Of a DNA stretch of 64,000 nucleotides, positions 8,597 to 19,995 are shown piece after piece. The stretch's first letter is position 1. Every line of letters begins with the position of its first letter. Origin of the DNA: Streptomyces adelaidensis (GTDB lineage: Bacteria > Actinomycetota > Actinomycetes > Streptomycetales > Streptomycetaceae); the NCBI RefSeq assembly GCF_016598475.1, contig NZ_JAEMUX010000018.1, positions 1 through 64,000 on the forward strand. Reading direction: 5' to 3'. The notes under the pieces are model-generated. The model saw only the letters and a program-made list of their open reading frames with translations. It was not told the DNA's origin and searched no databases. Position numbers and translations under genes: made by a program.

Positions 8597-9277
8597 GTGA
8601 ACAGCTACCCCGGCAGCGGCCTCTACGACCGCACCAGCGCCGAGTACACCGGCCCCGTCGCCGAGTCCCGCTACGTCATCCCCCGCTTCGTCGAGCGCAC
8701 CTCGCAGGGCATCCGCGAGTACGACCCGTACGCGAAGCTCTTCGAGGAGCGGGTGATCTTCCTCGGCGTGCAGATCGACGACGCCTCCGCCAACGACGTC
8801 ATGGCGCAGCTGCTGTGCCTGGAGTCGATGGACCCCGACCGGGACATCTCGGTCTACATCAACAGCCCCGGCGGCTCTTTCACGGCGCTCACGGCCATCT
8901 ACGACACGATGCAGTTCGTGAAGCCGGACATCCAGACGGTCTGCATGGGCCAGGCGGCCTCCGCCGCCGCGATCCTGCTGGCCGCGGGCACCCCGGGCAA
9001 GCGCATGGCGCTCCCGAACGCCCGCGTCCTGATCCACCAGCCGTACAGCGAGACCGGCCGCGGTCAGGTCTCCGACCTGGAGATCGCCGCCAACGAGATC
9101 CTCCGCATGCGCGCGCAGCTGGAGGACATGCTGGCCAGGCACTCCACCACGCCGGTCGAGAAGATCCGCGAGGACATCGAGCGCGACAAGATCCTCACGG
9201 CCGAGGACGCGCTGGCGTACGGCCTGATCGACCAGATCATCTCCACCCGGAAGATGAACAACAGCAGCATCAGCTGA
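8597..9277 (+). CDS. clpP2: ATP-dependent Clp protease proteolytic subunit, second copy
   Basis: 226-residue ClpP paralogue. Nucleophile Ser122 (GQAASAAA), His147 (VLIHQPY), acidic residue in REDIERDKI. It has a longer N-terminal arm than ClpP1 (about 45 residues before [13 protein letters not shown]). Actinobacteria need both subunits to build a mixed two-ring tetradecamer, and adjacency to clpP1 fits that. GTG 8597 follows TTTTGGAGACACC, a good ribosome site; the frame extends upstream into clpP1 in another phase but without a better start. Confidence 0.96.
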   Translation: MNSYPGSGLYDRTSAEYTGPVAESRYVIPRFVERTSQGIREYDPYAKLFEERVIFLGVQIDDASANDVMAQLLCLESMDPDRDISVYINSPGGSFTALTAIYDTMQFVKPDIQTVCMGQAASAAAILLAAGTPGKRMALPNARVLIHQPYSETGRGQVSDLEIAANEILRMRAQLEDMLARHSTTPVEKIREDIERDKILTAEDALAYGLIDQIISTRKMNNSSIS

Positions 9278-9301
9278 CGGGAAAGGCTGTATTGTCTACC
9301 G

Positions 9302-9374
9302 CCCCTTGGCATGGTTGGCACCGTTTGACCCACCGCACGACAAGGTGCACGTCAAAGCGAACCACGCCAAGGGG
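9302..9374. other. Long imperfect hairpin between clpP2 and clpX
   Basis: CCCCTTGGC (9302-9310) and GCCAAGGGG (9366-9374) close a stem that continues with TGGTT/AACCA and GTTTGAC/GTCAAA segments and CACC/GGTG near the loop. It spans 73 bases. Further GGGCCC-type pairing lies at 9374-9395. It may separate the clpP transcript from clpX. Confidence 0.6.
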
Positions 9375-9478
9375 GGCCCGAACGGGGGGCCCGGCAAGGT
9401 ACCGTCGACATAAGGCAGCACCAGGAGCCGCTGGATTCCAATTGTCCAGGCGTCTCCCAGGCGAAGGGGAAGCACACC

Positions 9479-10765
9479 GTGGCACGCATCGGTGACGGCG
9501 GCGATCTGCTCAAGTGCTCGTTCTGCGGCAAGAGCCAGAAGCAGGTCAAGAAGCTCATCGCAGGGCCCGGTGTGTACATCTGCGACGAGTGCATCGACCT
9601 CTGCAACGAGATCATCGAGGAGGAGCTCGCCGAGACCAGCGAGGTCCGCTGGGAGGAACTCCCGAAGCCCCGCGAGATCTACGAGTTCCTCGAGGGTTAT
9701 GTGGTCGGCCAGGAGGCGGCCAAGAAGGCCCTCTCCGTCGCGGTGTACAACCACTACAAGCGGGTCCAGGCCGGTGAGAACGGCGGCGGTCAAAGCCGCG
9801 AGGACGCCATCGAGTTGGCGAAGTCCAACATCCTGCTGCTGGGTCCGACGGGCTCGGGCAAGACCCTCCTCGCCCAGACCCTCGCCCGCATGCTGAACGT
9901 CCCGTTCGCCATCGCGGACGCGACGGCGCTCACGGAGGCGGGCTACGTCGGCGAGGACGTGGAGAACATCCTGTTGAAGCTGATCCAGGCGGCGGACTAC
10001 GACGTCAAGAAGGCCGAAACAGGAATCATCTACATCGACGAGATCGACAAGGTCGCCAGGAAGAGTGAAAACCCCTCCATCACCCGCGACGTATCGGGCG
10101 AGGGCGTCCAGCAGGCCCTGCTGAAGATCCTGGAAGGCACCACGGCCTCGGTCCCGCCGCAGGGCGGCCGCAAGCACCCGCACCAGGAGTTCATCCAGAT
10201 CGACACGACGAACGTCCTGTTCATCGTGGGCGGTGCCTTCTCCGGCCTGGAGAAGATCATCGAGTCCCGGGCGGGAGCGAAGGGCATCGGCTTCGGCGCG
10301 ACCATCCGCTCCAAGCGCGAGCTGCAGTCCAAGGACCAGTTCGAGGACGTCATGCCCGAGGACCTCGTCAAGTTCGGCATGATCCCGGAGTTCATCGGCC
10401 GACTCCCCGTCATCACCTCGGTCCACAACCTCGACCGCGAAGCCCTCCTCCAGATCCTCGTCGAGCCCCGCAACGCGCTCATGAAGCAGTACCAGCGCCT
10501 CTTCGAACTCGACGGCGTGGAGCTGGACTTCGAGCGCGAGGCTCTCGAAGCCATCGCCGACCAGGCCATCCTCCGCCAGACCGGCGCCCGCGGCCTGCGC
10601 GCCATCATGGAGGAAGTCCTGATGTCCGTGATGTACGAGGTCCCGTCCCGCAAGGACGTCGCCCGCGTAGTCATCACCGCCGACGTCGTCCGCTCCAACG
10701 TCAACCCGACCCTGATCCCGCGCGACGCCCGCGGGCGGGGACCGGGGGAGCAGAAGACGGCCTAG
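9479..10765 (+). CDS. clpX: ClpX, ATP-dependent unfoldase subunit of ClpXP
   Basis: 428-residue AAA+ unfoldase that recognises tagged or native substrates and threads them into ClpP. The N-terminal zinc-binding domain has C13-x2-C16 and C35-x2-C38. Walker A is GPTGSGKT (122-129), Walker B IYIDEIDK (184-191); the arginine-rich sensor region is [10 protein letters not shown]. Start GTG 9479 follows GAAGGGGAAGCACACC. It sits about 200 bases downstream of clpP2 beyond a strong hairpin, so it may have its own promoter. A perfect terminator follows. Confidence 0.98.
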   Translation: MARIGDGGDLLKCSFCGKSQKQVKKLIAGPGVYICDECIDLCNEIIEEELAETSEVRWEELPKPREIYEFLEGYVVGQEAAKKALSVAVYNHYKRVQAGENGGGQSREDAIELAKSNILLLGPTGSGKTLLAQTLARMLNVPFAIADATALTEAGYVGEDVENILLKLIQAADYDVKKAETGIIYIDEIDKVARKSENPSITRDVSGEGVQQALLKILEGTTASVPPQGGRKHPHQEFIQIDTTNVLFIVGGAFSGLEKIIESRAGAKGIGFGATIRSKRELQSKDQFEDVMPEDLVKFGMIPEFIGRLPVITSVHNLDREALLQILVEPRNALMKQYQRLFELDGVELDFEREALEAIADQAILRQTGARGLRAIMEEVLMSVMYEVPSRKDVARVVITADVVRSNVNPTLIPRDARGRGPGEQKTA

Positions 10766-10784
10766 CTGCCGCGCACTTGCAGAA

Positions 10785-10821
10785 AAGAGGGCACCCGACG
10801 AAACACGTCGGGTGCCCTCTT
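10785..10821 (+). terminator. Terminator after clpX
   Basis: Perfect 16-bp stem AAGAGGGCACCCGACG (10785-10800)/reverse complement (10806-10821) with loop AAACA. Confidence 0.9.
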
Positions 10822-10888
10822 CGGTGCGGTGACTACGGTCGGTACGGCGAAGACCGACGTCACATCGATGGTGCGATCGATGGTGCGA

Positions 10889-10926
10889 CAGGGAGGGGGC
10901 GGCCCGACCGGGCCGCCCCCTCCCTG
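10889..10926 (-). terminator. Terminator for the minus-strand gene that follows
   Basis: Near-perfect 18-bp palindromic stem CAGGGAGGGGGCGGCCCG with its complement, two-base centre. It lies 21 bases beyond the stop of the minus-strand gene at 10948. Confidence 0.75.
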
Positions 10927-10947
10927 TACTTGCACACGCTCTCGCGC

Positions 10948-11892
10948 TTACGCCTTCACGCGCACGGCGTCGCGGAACTTCGCGGTCGTCTCCGCGGCGG
11001 CGGACTGGTCCGTCGCCTTCTCGGCCATGATGCTCGCCAGGTCCATCGGCATCACGACGCCGACCGTGCTGTAGTCGCCCCACACGCAGAACGACAGGTT
11101 CATCACGCTCGGACCGTCGCTCGTGCCGGCGTCGGTGGGCTCCATCTTGGCGTCCTGGCACTTGAGGACCGCACCCTCGGCGGAGTCGTACGACGTCGGG
11201 TCGCCCACCATGGTGACCTTCACGTCGTCATCGTCCTTACCGGACTGCGACTGCATGTGGTCCAGCATGGCGTCGACGACCTTCTCGGGGTCCTCGATGT
11301 CGCCGTAGACGCCGCTGAAGTGGAGCTGCTTCTGCGCCATCGGGTTGTTCTCGTTGCCCGACACGTACGAGGCGCTGACGTCCTTGGGGTTGCTCACTCC
11401 CCACTTCTCGGCGTCCTCCACGTCGCTGTCGGACAAGGCGCCGTCACCACTGTCGCTCTTCTTGTAATCGGTGAGCACAGTCCCCGGAGTGGTCAGCTTG
11501 TGAGCACCGTCGTCCGCGATGTCCGCGCCGCCACCGCCGATGACGAAGTACGCGCCCACGGCGATCGCGGCCACGACGGCGACCGCGCCGAGGATGATGC
11601 CGACCTTCTTGCCGCCGCCACCGCCGGAGGCGGGCGGCTGGGGCACGGTCGGGTAGGGCTGCTGCTGGCCGTACGGGGGCTGTTGGCCATAGGCCTGCTG
11701 CTGGCCGTAGGGCGGGGTCTGGGGCGGGACACCCTGGGGGGCCTGCTGCGGATAGCCGTAGCCCGGCTGCTGCACAGGCGCCTGCTGGGGGTAGCCGTAG
11801 CCGGGCTGGGGGGCGGCCTGAGGCGGCTGCTGGCCGTAGGGGCCGGGCTGCTGGGGCTGCCCGCCGTACGGGCCCGGCTGGTTGTAGCTCAT
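10948..11892 (-). CDS. Pro/Gln/Tyr-rich single-pass membrane protein, unknown function
   Basis: 314 residues. The first 88 are a cytoplasmic low-complexity tract with repeats such as QPGYGYPQQAP and PYGQQQ. A glycine linker leads to one transmembrane helix (about 96-116, [21 protein letters not shown]). The remaining 195 residues are predicted outside the cell and contain two Cys (AVLKCQDAK and LSFCVWGD) that could form a disulfide. This layout is common in Streptomyces; I do not recognise a functional family. A GAGGGG ribosome site lies about 12 bases before the ATG. It is divergent from valS. Confidence 0.75.
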   Translation of the reverse strand: MSYNQPGPYGGQPQQPGPYGQQPPQAAPQPGYGYPQQAPVQQPGYGYPQQAPQGVPPQTPPYGQQQAYGQQPPYGQQQPYPTVPQPPASGGGGGKKVGIILGAVAVVAAIAVGAYFVIGGGGADIADDGAHKLTTPGTVLTDYKKSDSGDGALSDSDVEDAEKWGVSNPKDVSASYVSGNENNPMAQKQLHFSGVYGDIEDPEKVVDAMLDHMQSQSGKDDDDVKVTMVGDPTSYDSAEGAVLKCQDAKMEPTDAGTSDGPSVMNLSFCVWGDYSTVGVVMPMDLASIMAEKATDQSAAAETTAKFRDAVRVKA

Positions 11893-12017
11893 GTTCTGGG
11901 TTCCCCTCCAGATACTTATGTGGTTCTCACATCCTGGCCCAGACCGTTTGCGCGGGAAGCATCGGGGGTCACACCGTTACCGAAGAATCGAGTTTCGGGA
12001 CCACCCCGTGACACCCC

Positions 12018-12029
12018 TAAACTGAGGGG

Positions 12030-12032
<3 letters not shown>
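12018..12032 (+). promoter_or_regulatory. Probable -10 element of a leaderless valS transcript
   Basis: TAAACT at 12018-12023, six bases, then GTG at 12030. With normal -10 spacing, transcription would begin on the start codon itself. Confidence 0.5.
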
Positions 12033-14654
<2,622 letters not shown>

Positions 14655-14679
14655 CCGCCGGCAACGCTCGTACACGACT

Positions 14680-14716
14680 GAAGGCCCCCGGCGCCCATCG
14701 GACCCCGGGGGCCTTC
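14680..14716 (+). terminator. Terminator after valS
   Basis: GAAGGCCCCCGG (14680-14691) pairs with CCGGGGGCCTTC (14705-14716). No T-run follows. Confidence 0.75.
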
Positions 14717-14757
14717 GCCCACCCCAGGGGCGGCGGCCGGGTGCCCGCAGCCGACCT

Positions 14758-14840
14758 GCGCCCCGTAAGGGGCGCGGGGAACGGCGCGATCAGCCACCGA
14801 CCGCCCGAGGTCGCCACACCACGCGTTACCCCCGACCCAT
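14758..14840 (+). repeat. Intergenic direct repeat, unit 1
   Basis: 83-bp unit beginning GCGCCCCGTAAGGGGCGCGG and ending ACCCCCGACCCAT, nearly identical to 14904-14985. It begins with a GGCGCGGGG-containing hairpin and includes the dispersed element. The 374-bp valS-folC gap holds these two units, the valS terminator and the folC promoter, and no gene. Confidence 0.85.
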
Positions 14841-14903
14841 GAGGGCGCTCCCTCCGCGGTGGAGCCCCGGCGGCAGGACTGCCCGCAGCTGAGGAGCCGC
14901 CCC

Positions 14904-14985
14904 GCGCCCCGTAAGGGGCGCGGGGAACGGCGCGATCAGCCACCGACCAGCCGAGGTCGCCACACCACGCGCACCCCCGACCCAT
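14904..14985 (+). repeat. Intergenic direct repeat, unit 2
   Basis: 82-bp near-copy of 14758-14840 (only a few substitutions and one short length change), 146 bases downstream, same orientation, ending 43 bases before folC. Confidence 0.85.
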
Positions 14986-15016
14986 ATGGCGCCTCCAGCC
15001 CGGCGGAGCCCCCTCG

Positions 15017-15031
15017 TAGACTGACCTCGTG
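15017..15031 (+). promoter_or_regulatory. Probable -10 element of a leaderless folC transcript
   Basis: TAGACT at 15017-15022, six bases, then GTG 15029; no Shine-Dalgarno between. Confidence 0.5.
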
Positions 15032-16534
15032 AGCGAACGCAGTGAGCAGCCCGAGCCGATCGACCCTTTCGAGGAGATCATCGCCGCCGAGACCGACCGG
15101 GACCCCGATCTCGCGGTGATCGAGGCCGGCAGCCGTACCCTGCGGACCCAGGGCGGAGCGGCACAGGCCGACGTACCGGCGCGGCCGGACGACCCGGCGC
15201 TGGACAGGGCGCTGCGCGAGGTCGAGACGGAACTGGCGAGCCGCTGGGGTGAGACCAAGCTGGAGCCGTCGGTCAAGCGGATCGCCGCGCTGATGGACGT
15301 GCTGGGCGAGCCGCAGCGGTCGTATCCCTCGATCCACATCACCGGGACCAACGGCAAGACCTCCACCGCCCGCATGATCGAGGCCCTGCTCGGCGCCTTC
15401 GAACTGCGCACCGGCCGGTACACCTCGCCGCACGTCCAGTCGATCACCGAGCGGATCAGCCTCGACGGCGCGCCGATCTCCGCCGAGCGGTTCATCGAGA
15501 CGTACGAGGACGTCAAGCCGTACATCGAGATGGTCGACGCCCAACAGGAGTACCGGCTCTCCTTCTTCGAGGTGCTGACCGGCATGGCGTACGCCGCCTT
15601 CGCGGACGCGCCCGTCGACGTGGCCGTCGTCGAGGTCGGCATGGGCGGCACCTGGGACGCCACCAACGTCATCGACGGGGACGTCGCCGTCGTCACCCCC
15701 ATCGATCTCGACCACACCGACCGGCTGGGCTCCACGCCCGCCGAGATCGCCGTCGAGAAGGCCGGGATCGTCAAGCAGGACGCGACCGTGATCCTGGCGC
15801 AGCAGCCGGTCGACGCGGCACAGGTGATGCTGAAGAAGGCCGTGGAGGTAGACGCGACGGTGGCCCGGGAGGGGCTGGAGTTCGGGGTCGTCTCGCGTCA
15901 GGTCGCCGTCGGCGGACAGATGCTCACCCTGCGCGGCCTGGGCGGCGAGTACCCCGAGGTCTACCTCCCGCTGCACGGCCCCTACCAGGCGCACAACGCG
16001 GCGGTCGCCCTCGCAGCGGTAGAGGCGTTCTTCGGCGTCGGCTCGCAGCGTCCCGAGCCGCTCGACCTCGACACGATCCGCAAGGCCTTCGCGGTCGTGT
16101 CGTCGCCGGGCCGGCTGGAAGTCGTACGGCGTTCCCCGACGGTCGTCCTGGACGCCGCCCACAACCCGGCGGGGGCGCGCGCCACTGCCGAGGCGGTCGG
16201 TGAGGCGTTCGAATTCAGCCGTGTCATCGGGGTCGTGGGCGCGAGTGGCGACAAGAACGTACGAGGGCTGCTGGAGGCCTTCGAGCCGATCTTCGCCGAG
16301 GTCGTGATCACGCAGAACTCCAGCCACCGGGCGATGGACGCCGACGAACTGGCCGGGATCGCGGTCGAAGTGTTCGGTGAGGAACGGGTGCAGGTCGAGC
16401 CCCGGCTGCCCGACGCCCTGGAGGCGGCGATCACGCTCGCCGAGGAGGACGGGGAGTTCACGGGCTGCGGCGTCCTCGTCACCGGTTCCGTCATCACCGT
16501 CGGCGAAGCCCGGCTGCTGCTGGGGAAGGGCTGA
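15029..16534 (+). CDS. folC: Bifunctional folylpolyglutamate synthase/dihydrofolate synthase
   Basis: 501-residue Mur-ligase-family enzyme that adds L-Glu to dihydropteroate and extends folate polyglutamates. The P-loop is TGTNGKTST (105-113). The family lysine-and-Asp region YTSPH follows, and the C-terminal glutamate-ligase domain has LDAAHNPAGARA. About 55 residues of acidic extension precede the domain, usual for Streptomyces. It is followed after nine bases by a DUF4233 gene and then ndk, forming a probable operon. Confidence 0.95.
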   Translation: MSERSEQPEPIDPFEEIIAAETDRDPDLAVIEAGSRTLRTQGGAAQADVPARPDDPALDRALREVETELASRWGETKLEPSVKRIAALMDVLGEPQRSYPSIHITGTNGKTSTARMIEALLGAFELRTGRYTSPHVQSITERISLDGAPISAERFIETYEDVKPYIEMVDAQQEYRLSFFEVLTGMAYAAFADAPVDVAVVEVGMGGTWDATNVIDGDVAVVTPIDLDHTDRLGSTPAEIAVEKAGIVKQDATVILAQQPVDAAQVMLKKAVEVDATVAREGLEFGVVSRQVAVGGQMLTLRGLGGEYPEVYLPLHGPYQAHNAAVALAAVEAFFGVGSQRPEPLDLDTIRKAFAVVSSPGRLEVVRRSPTVVLDAAHNPAGARATAEAVGEAFEFSRVIGVVGASGDKNVRGLLEAFEPIFAEVVITQNSSHRAMDADELAGIAVEVFGEERVQVEPRLPDALEAAITLAEEDGEFTGCGVLVTGSVITVGEARLLLGKG

Positions 16535-16543
16535 GTCTCAAGA

Positions 16544-16957
16544 ATGCGTACTCTCTGTGCTTCGACCTTGATCGCTGAGATCTTCGTGATCGGCTTCGCC
16601 GGTCTGGTCGCCATGAAGGACCCGGAACTGACCATGTCGACGGTCTGGACCGTCAGCGGCATCGCGATGTTCCTGTGCGTCGTGCTGTGCGGCCTCGTCA
16701 CCCGGCCCGGCGGCATCCAGCTCGGCTGGGCGCTCCAGGTCGGCCTGATCGCCGCCGGGTTCTCCGTCCCGACCATGTTCTTCATGGGTGCGGTCTTCGC
16801 CGTCCTGTGGTGGGCCTCGGTCCACTTCGGGCGGAAGATCGACGAGGCGAAGGCCCGGTTCGCCGCCCAGCAAGAGGCCCAGCAGGAGGCCCAGCAGGAG
16901 GCCCAGCAGGAGTCCCAGGAGGGGTCCCAGGAGGGGTCCCCCGCCGCGGCTTCCTGA
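16544..16957 (+). CDS. DUF4233 membrane protein with Gln/Glu repeat tail
   Basis: 137-residue protein. Four hydrophobic helices (about 5-23, 34-52, 57-75, 76-92) match the small DUF4233 family regularly found after folC in actinobacteria; function unknown. The C-terminal 40 residues are a charged tail with the repeat QQEA, QQEA, QQEA, QQES, QEGS, QEGS. This tail is encoded by six 12-bp units at 16868-16939. It begins nine bases after the folC stop, so it is likely co-translated. Confidence 0.85.
   Translation: MRTLCASTLIAEIFVIGFAGLVAMKDPELTMSTVWTVSGIAMFLCVVLCGLVTRPGGIQLGWALQVGLIAAGFSVPTMFFMGAVFAVLWWASVHFGRKIDEAKARFAAQQEAQQEAQQEAQQESQEGSQEGSPAAAS
16868..16939 (+). repeat. Six 12-bp tandem repeats inside the DUF4233 gene
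   Basis: Unit CAGCAGGAGGCC with drift to CAGGAGGGGTCC in the last two units. Each unit adds four residues, so copy-number change would keep the frame. Confidence 0.9.
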
Positions 16958-17033
16958 CGCTGCGTAACGCCCCCTCGAATACGCCCTGTAGCCTCTGAGC
17001 TCCGCACGCTTGTGAAATGAAGGAGTCACCACC

Positions 17034-17447
17034 GTGAGCCAGCGCACCCTCGTCCTGCTCAAGCCCGACGCCGTCCGGCGTGGCCTGACCGGCGAGATCA
17101 TCAGCCGTATCGAGCGGAAGGCCGGCTGGCAGATCACCGCGCTGGAGCTGCGGACCCTGGACCAGGAGACGCTGGAGCAGCACTACGGCGAGCACAAGGG
17201 CAAGCCGTTCTACGAGCCGTTGGTCGAGTTCATGGCCTCCGGTCCGGTCGTCGCGCTGATCGTCGAGGGCGAGCGCGTCATCGAGGGTGTACGGGCGCTG
17301 GCCGGCCCGACCGACCCGATCGCCGCCGCGCCCGGCTCCATCCGTGGTGACTACGGCGTGATCGTGCGCGAGAACCTCATCCACGCCTCGGACTCCGAGG
17401 AGTCGGCCGAGCGCGAGGTGAAGATCTTCTTCCCCGGTCGCGCGTAG
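17034..17447 (+). CDS. ndk: Nucleoside diphosphate kinase
   Basis: 137-residue enzyme that equilibrates NTP and dNTP pools with ATP. Family features: TLVLLKPDAVRRGL at the start, and the usual Arg-rich and GSIRGDYG segments. The active-site loop reads IVRENLIHASDSEESAEREV, with the catalytic His in NLIHASD (about residue 114-116). A perfect AAGGAG site lies 11 bases before the GTG. It probably shares a transcript with folC. Confidence 0.97.
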   Translation: MSQRTLVLLKPDAVRRGLTGEIISRIERKAGWQITALELRTLDQETLEQHYGEHKGKPFYEPLVEFMASGPVVALIVEGERVIEGVRALAGPTDPIAAAPGSIRGDYGVIVRENLIHASDSEESAEREVKIFFPGRA

Positions 17448-17459
17448 CGACGTCAGTGA

Positions 17460-17493
17460 CGGCGGGGGCCGGTGAGTCGTCCCGCCCCCGCCG
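17460..17493 (+). terminator. Terminator-like hairpin after ndk
   Basis: CGGCGGGGG (17460-17468)/CCCCCGCCG (17485-17493). No T-run. Confidence 0.6.
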
Positions 17494-17805
17494 CACTTAC
17501 TCTTCTGGCAACACTCGGCCACCACCCACACGGCCTACCCCGTCTGACCAGCCAACCCCGCGAAATTCCTGCCCTACAACGGCATATGCGTGGCGATCGG
17601 GGGAACGCGCACCCCCGATGGATCGTCTCCACAGGCGAGGCGGCGCATCGCATGCCCACAATGGCGAAGACCCTCGCGCAGTGTTCGTGCGGGCGAGACT
17701 ACGATGTAAGCCTTCACGTCACAGCACCCACTTCGCCGACCCGAAAAGCCTGAAAAGCTCTCAAAAGCCGTCAGCGCTCCACCTGGGAAGGCCAGACGAA
17801 TCCTG
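17494..17805. other. mreB upstream region
   Basis: About 310 bases without a convincing gene. Short open frames here have no ribosome site or domain. The region is expected to hold the promoters of the mre operon. CACTTCGCC...AAAAGCC stretches near 17730-17770 are A-richer than average. I could not fix a promoter. Confidence 0.4.
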
Positions 17806-18837
17806 ATGGGGAACTCAATGTCGTTCATCGGCCGTGACATGGCTGTCGACCTCGGGACCGCCAACACGCTGGTGTACGTCAGGGGTCGCGGGATCGTACT
17901 GAACGAGCCGTCCGTCGTCGCGATCAACACCAACACCGGTGGCATCCTCGCGGTCGGCGCGGAGGCGAAGAAGATGATCGGGCGGACGCCGGGCAACATC
18001 GTTGCCGTACGTCCGCTGAAGGACGGTGTCATCGCCGACTTCGAGATCACCGAGAGGATGCTCCGCTACTTCATTCTGAAGATCCACAAGCGGCGGTATC
18101 TCGCCCGTCCTCGGGTCGTCGTCTGCGTGCCGTCCGGCATCACCGGTGTCGAGCGTCGCGCCGTCATCGAGGCGTCCTCCCAGGCCGGCGCGCGTCAGGT
18201 GCACATCATCGAGGAGCCCATGGCCGCGGCCATCGGCTCCGGCCTGCCGGTCCACGAGGCCACGGGCAACATGGTGGTGGACATCGGCGGCGGCACCACG
18301 GAGGTCGCGGTCATCTCCCTCGGCGGCATCGTCACCGCCCAGTCCATCCGCGTCGCGGGCGACGAGTTGGACAACGCGATCATCCAGCACATCAAGAAGG
18401 AGTACAGCCTCCTCCTCGGTGAGCGGACGGCCGAACAGATCAAGATCACGATCGGTTCGGCGTACGACCTCGACGCTGACGAGCACACCGAAATCCGCGG
18501 CCGGGACCTGGTGTCCGGGCTGCCCAAGACCGTTGTCATCTCCGCCGCGGAAGTGCGGAAGGCGATCGAGGAACCCGTCAACGCCATCGTCGATGCCGTC
18601 AAGACGACCCTCGACAAGTGCCCCCCGGAGCTCTCCGGCGACATCATGGACCGCGGCATCGTCCTCACCGGCGGCGGCGCGCTGCTCCGCGGTCTCGACG
18701 AGCGGCTGCGCCGCGAGACCGGAATGCCGATCCACATCGCCGAGGACCCGCTGGACAGCGTGGCGCTCGGCTCCGGCAAGTGCGTCGAGGAGTTCGAGGC
18801 GCTGCAGCAGGTGCTCGACGCCCAGCCCCGCAGATGA
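17806..18837 (+). CDS. mreB: Rod-shape/spore-wall actin homologue MreB
   Basis: 343-residue bacterial actin. Phosphate-1 motif is [14 protein letters not shown], phosphate-2 is [14 protein letters not shown], and adenosine motif [11 protein letters not shown]. In Streptomyces MreB is not needed for tip growth but for spore wall integrity (known from S. coelicolor). ATG 17806 follows a weak site; MSFIG at 17818 is a possible alternative start. It is first in an mreB-mreC-mreD-PBP2-rodA cluster, separated from mreC by about 150 bases containing two hairpins. Confidence 0.96.
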   Translation: MGNSMSFIGRDMAVDLGTANTLVYVRGRGIVLNEPSVVAINTNTGGILAVGAEAKKMIGRTPGNIVAVRPLKDGVIADFEITERMLRYFILKIHKRRYLARPRVVVCVPSGITGVERRAVIEASSQAGARQVHIIEEPMAAAIGSGLPVHEATGNMVVDIGGGTTEVAVISLGGIVTAQSIRVAGDELDNAIIQHIKKEYSLLLGERTAEQIKITIGSAYDLDADEHTEIRGRDLVSGLPKTVVISAAEVRKAIEEPVNAIVDAVKTTLDKCPPELSGDIMDRGIVLTGGGALLRGLDERLRRETGMPIHIAEDPLDSVALGSGKCVEEFEALQQVLDAQPRR

Positions 18838-18852
18838 CGTAACACTTCGATT

Positions 18853-18955
18853 CCGCCGTACGGGACGTTCTCTTCTCGTGCGGCGGATCGTTGATATTGC
18901 GGCATAGGCTCCCACGAAGCGCCCCTGCGGTTCCCGGTCTCGGGATTCCCAGGGG
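18853..18955 (+). promoter_or_regulatory. Two stem-loops between mreB and mreC
   Basis: CCGCCGTACG/CGTGCGGCGG (18853-18886) and GCCCCTG/CAGGGGC (18920-18955). They could limit read-through or stabilise the upstream mRNA. Confidence 0.4.
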
Positions 18956-18988
18956 CTACCCGAATTCCCCAATTCCTGTCGAATTCCT

Positions 18989-19966
18989 ATGAGGAAGGCA
19001 CGGCCGCCGCACGTGAGGGACACACGAGAGAGCCGGCTGCTCCTGGTGCTGCTGGTCGCCGTCGCGTTCGCGCTGATCACGGTGGACATCCGCGGCGGGG
19101 AGGACTCACCGGTCGACGGTGCCCGACGTGGTGCGGCCACCGTCTTCGGCCCGATCGAGGACGGCGTGTCGACCGCCGTCGACCCGATCGGCAACGCCAT
19201 AAGCGCCGTCCGCGACTCCGGCTCCCGCCACGACCGCCTCGCCGCGCTGGAGAAGGAGAACGCCGAGCTGAAGTCGTCGCTCGGCAGCGACGACCGCAAC
19301 CGCAGCAGAAGCGAACAGCTCGACAAGATGCTGAACACCGCCGCGAACGGCCAGTACGGCATCAAGGGCGCCGAGGTCATCGCCATAGGAGCGGCCCAGG
19401 GCTTCTCCTGGACCGTCACCATCGACATCGGCACCGACGACGGCATCACCCGTGACATGACCGTCCTCAACGGCGACGGGCTCGTCGGCCGTGTCACCAC
19501 CGTCGGACCGAACACCGCGACCGTGCTCCTCGCCAACGACCCCGACTTCACCGTCGGCACCCGCATGGAGGACACCGACGAACTCGGCTTCGCCTCCGGG
19601 CAGGGCGACCGCCCGCTGCGCGTCGAACTCCTCAACGGCAAGGCCAAGGTGAAGGCCGGCGACCGCCTGGTCACCTTCGGCTCGCAGGCCGACAAGCCGT
19701 TCGTACCCGGCGTCCCCGTCGGTGTCGTCTCCCGTGTCGACCCCTCCGGCGGCGACCTGACCCGCACGATCTTCGTCAAGCCGTTCGTGGCCTTCACCCA
19801 GCTCGACATCGTCGGCGTCGTCGTCCAGCCGCCCCGCAAGGACCCGCGCGACACCGTCCTTCCGAACAAGCCGAAGGCCACGCCCACGCCGACCGTGACG
19901 GTGACGGTCACGCCGGGCGCGGACGAACCCGGCGACGGCACCGACGGCCAGCCGCAAGAGCAGTAG
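18989..19966 (+). CDS. mreC: Rod-shape-determining protein MreC
   Basis: 325-residue bitopic protein. One transmembrane helix (about 16-34, SRLLLVLLVAVAFALITVD), a coiled coil (about 78-115, RLAALEKENAELKSSLG) and the two-barrel periplasmic-type domain typical of MreC. The C-terminal tail is Thr/Pro-rich (TPTPTVTVTVTPG). MreC scaffolds PBP2 and RodA outside the membrane. The start ATG 18989 lies after TCCT with no strong ribosome site; MRKARPPHV fits the positive-inside rule. Confidence 0.93.
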   Translation: MRKARPPHVRDTRESRLLLVLLVAVAFALITVDIRGGEDSPVDGARRGAATVFGPIEDGVSTAVDPIGNAISAVRDSGSRHDRLAALEKENAELKSSLGSDDRNRSRSEQLDKMLNTAANGQYGIKGAEVIAIGAAQGFSWTVTIDIGTDDGITRDMTVLNGDGLVGRVTTVGPNTATVLLANDPDFTVGTRMEDTDELGFASGQGDRPLRVELLNGKAKVKAGDRLVTFGSQADKPFVPGVPVGVVSRVDPSGGDLTRTIFVKPFVAFTQLDIVGVVVQPPRKDPRDTVLPNKPKATPTPTVTVTVTPGADEPGDGTDGQPQEQ

Positions 19967-19995
19967 GACGTAGGACAGTAGGAGCTGAACCCTTC

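Noticed and set aside
11893..12029. T-box riboswitch upstream of valS
   Set aside because: Only 137 bases, no specifier loop or T-box sequence, and a leaderless promoter abuts the start codon.
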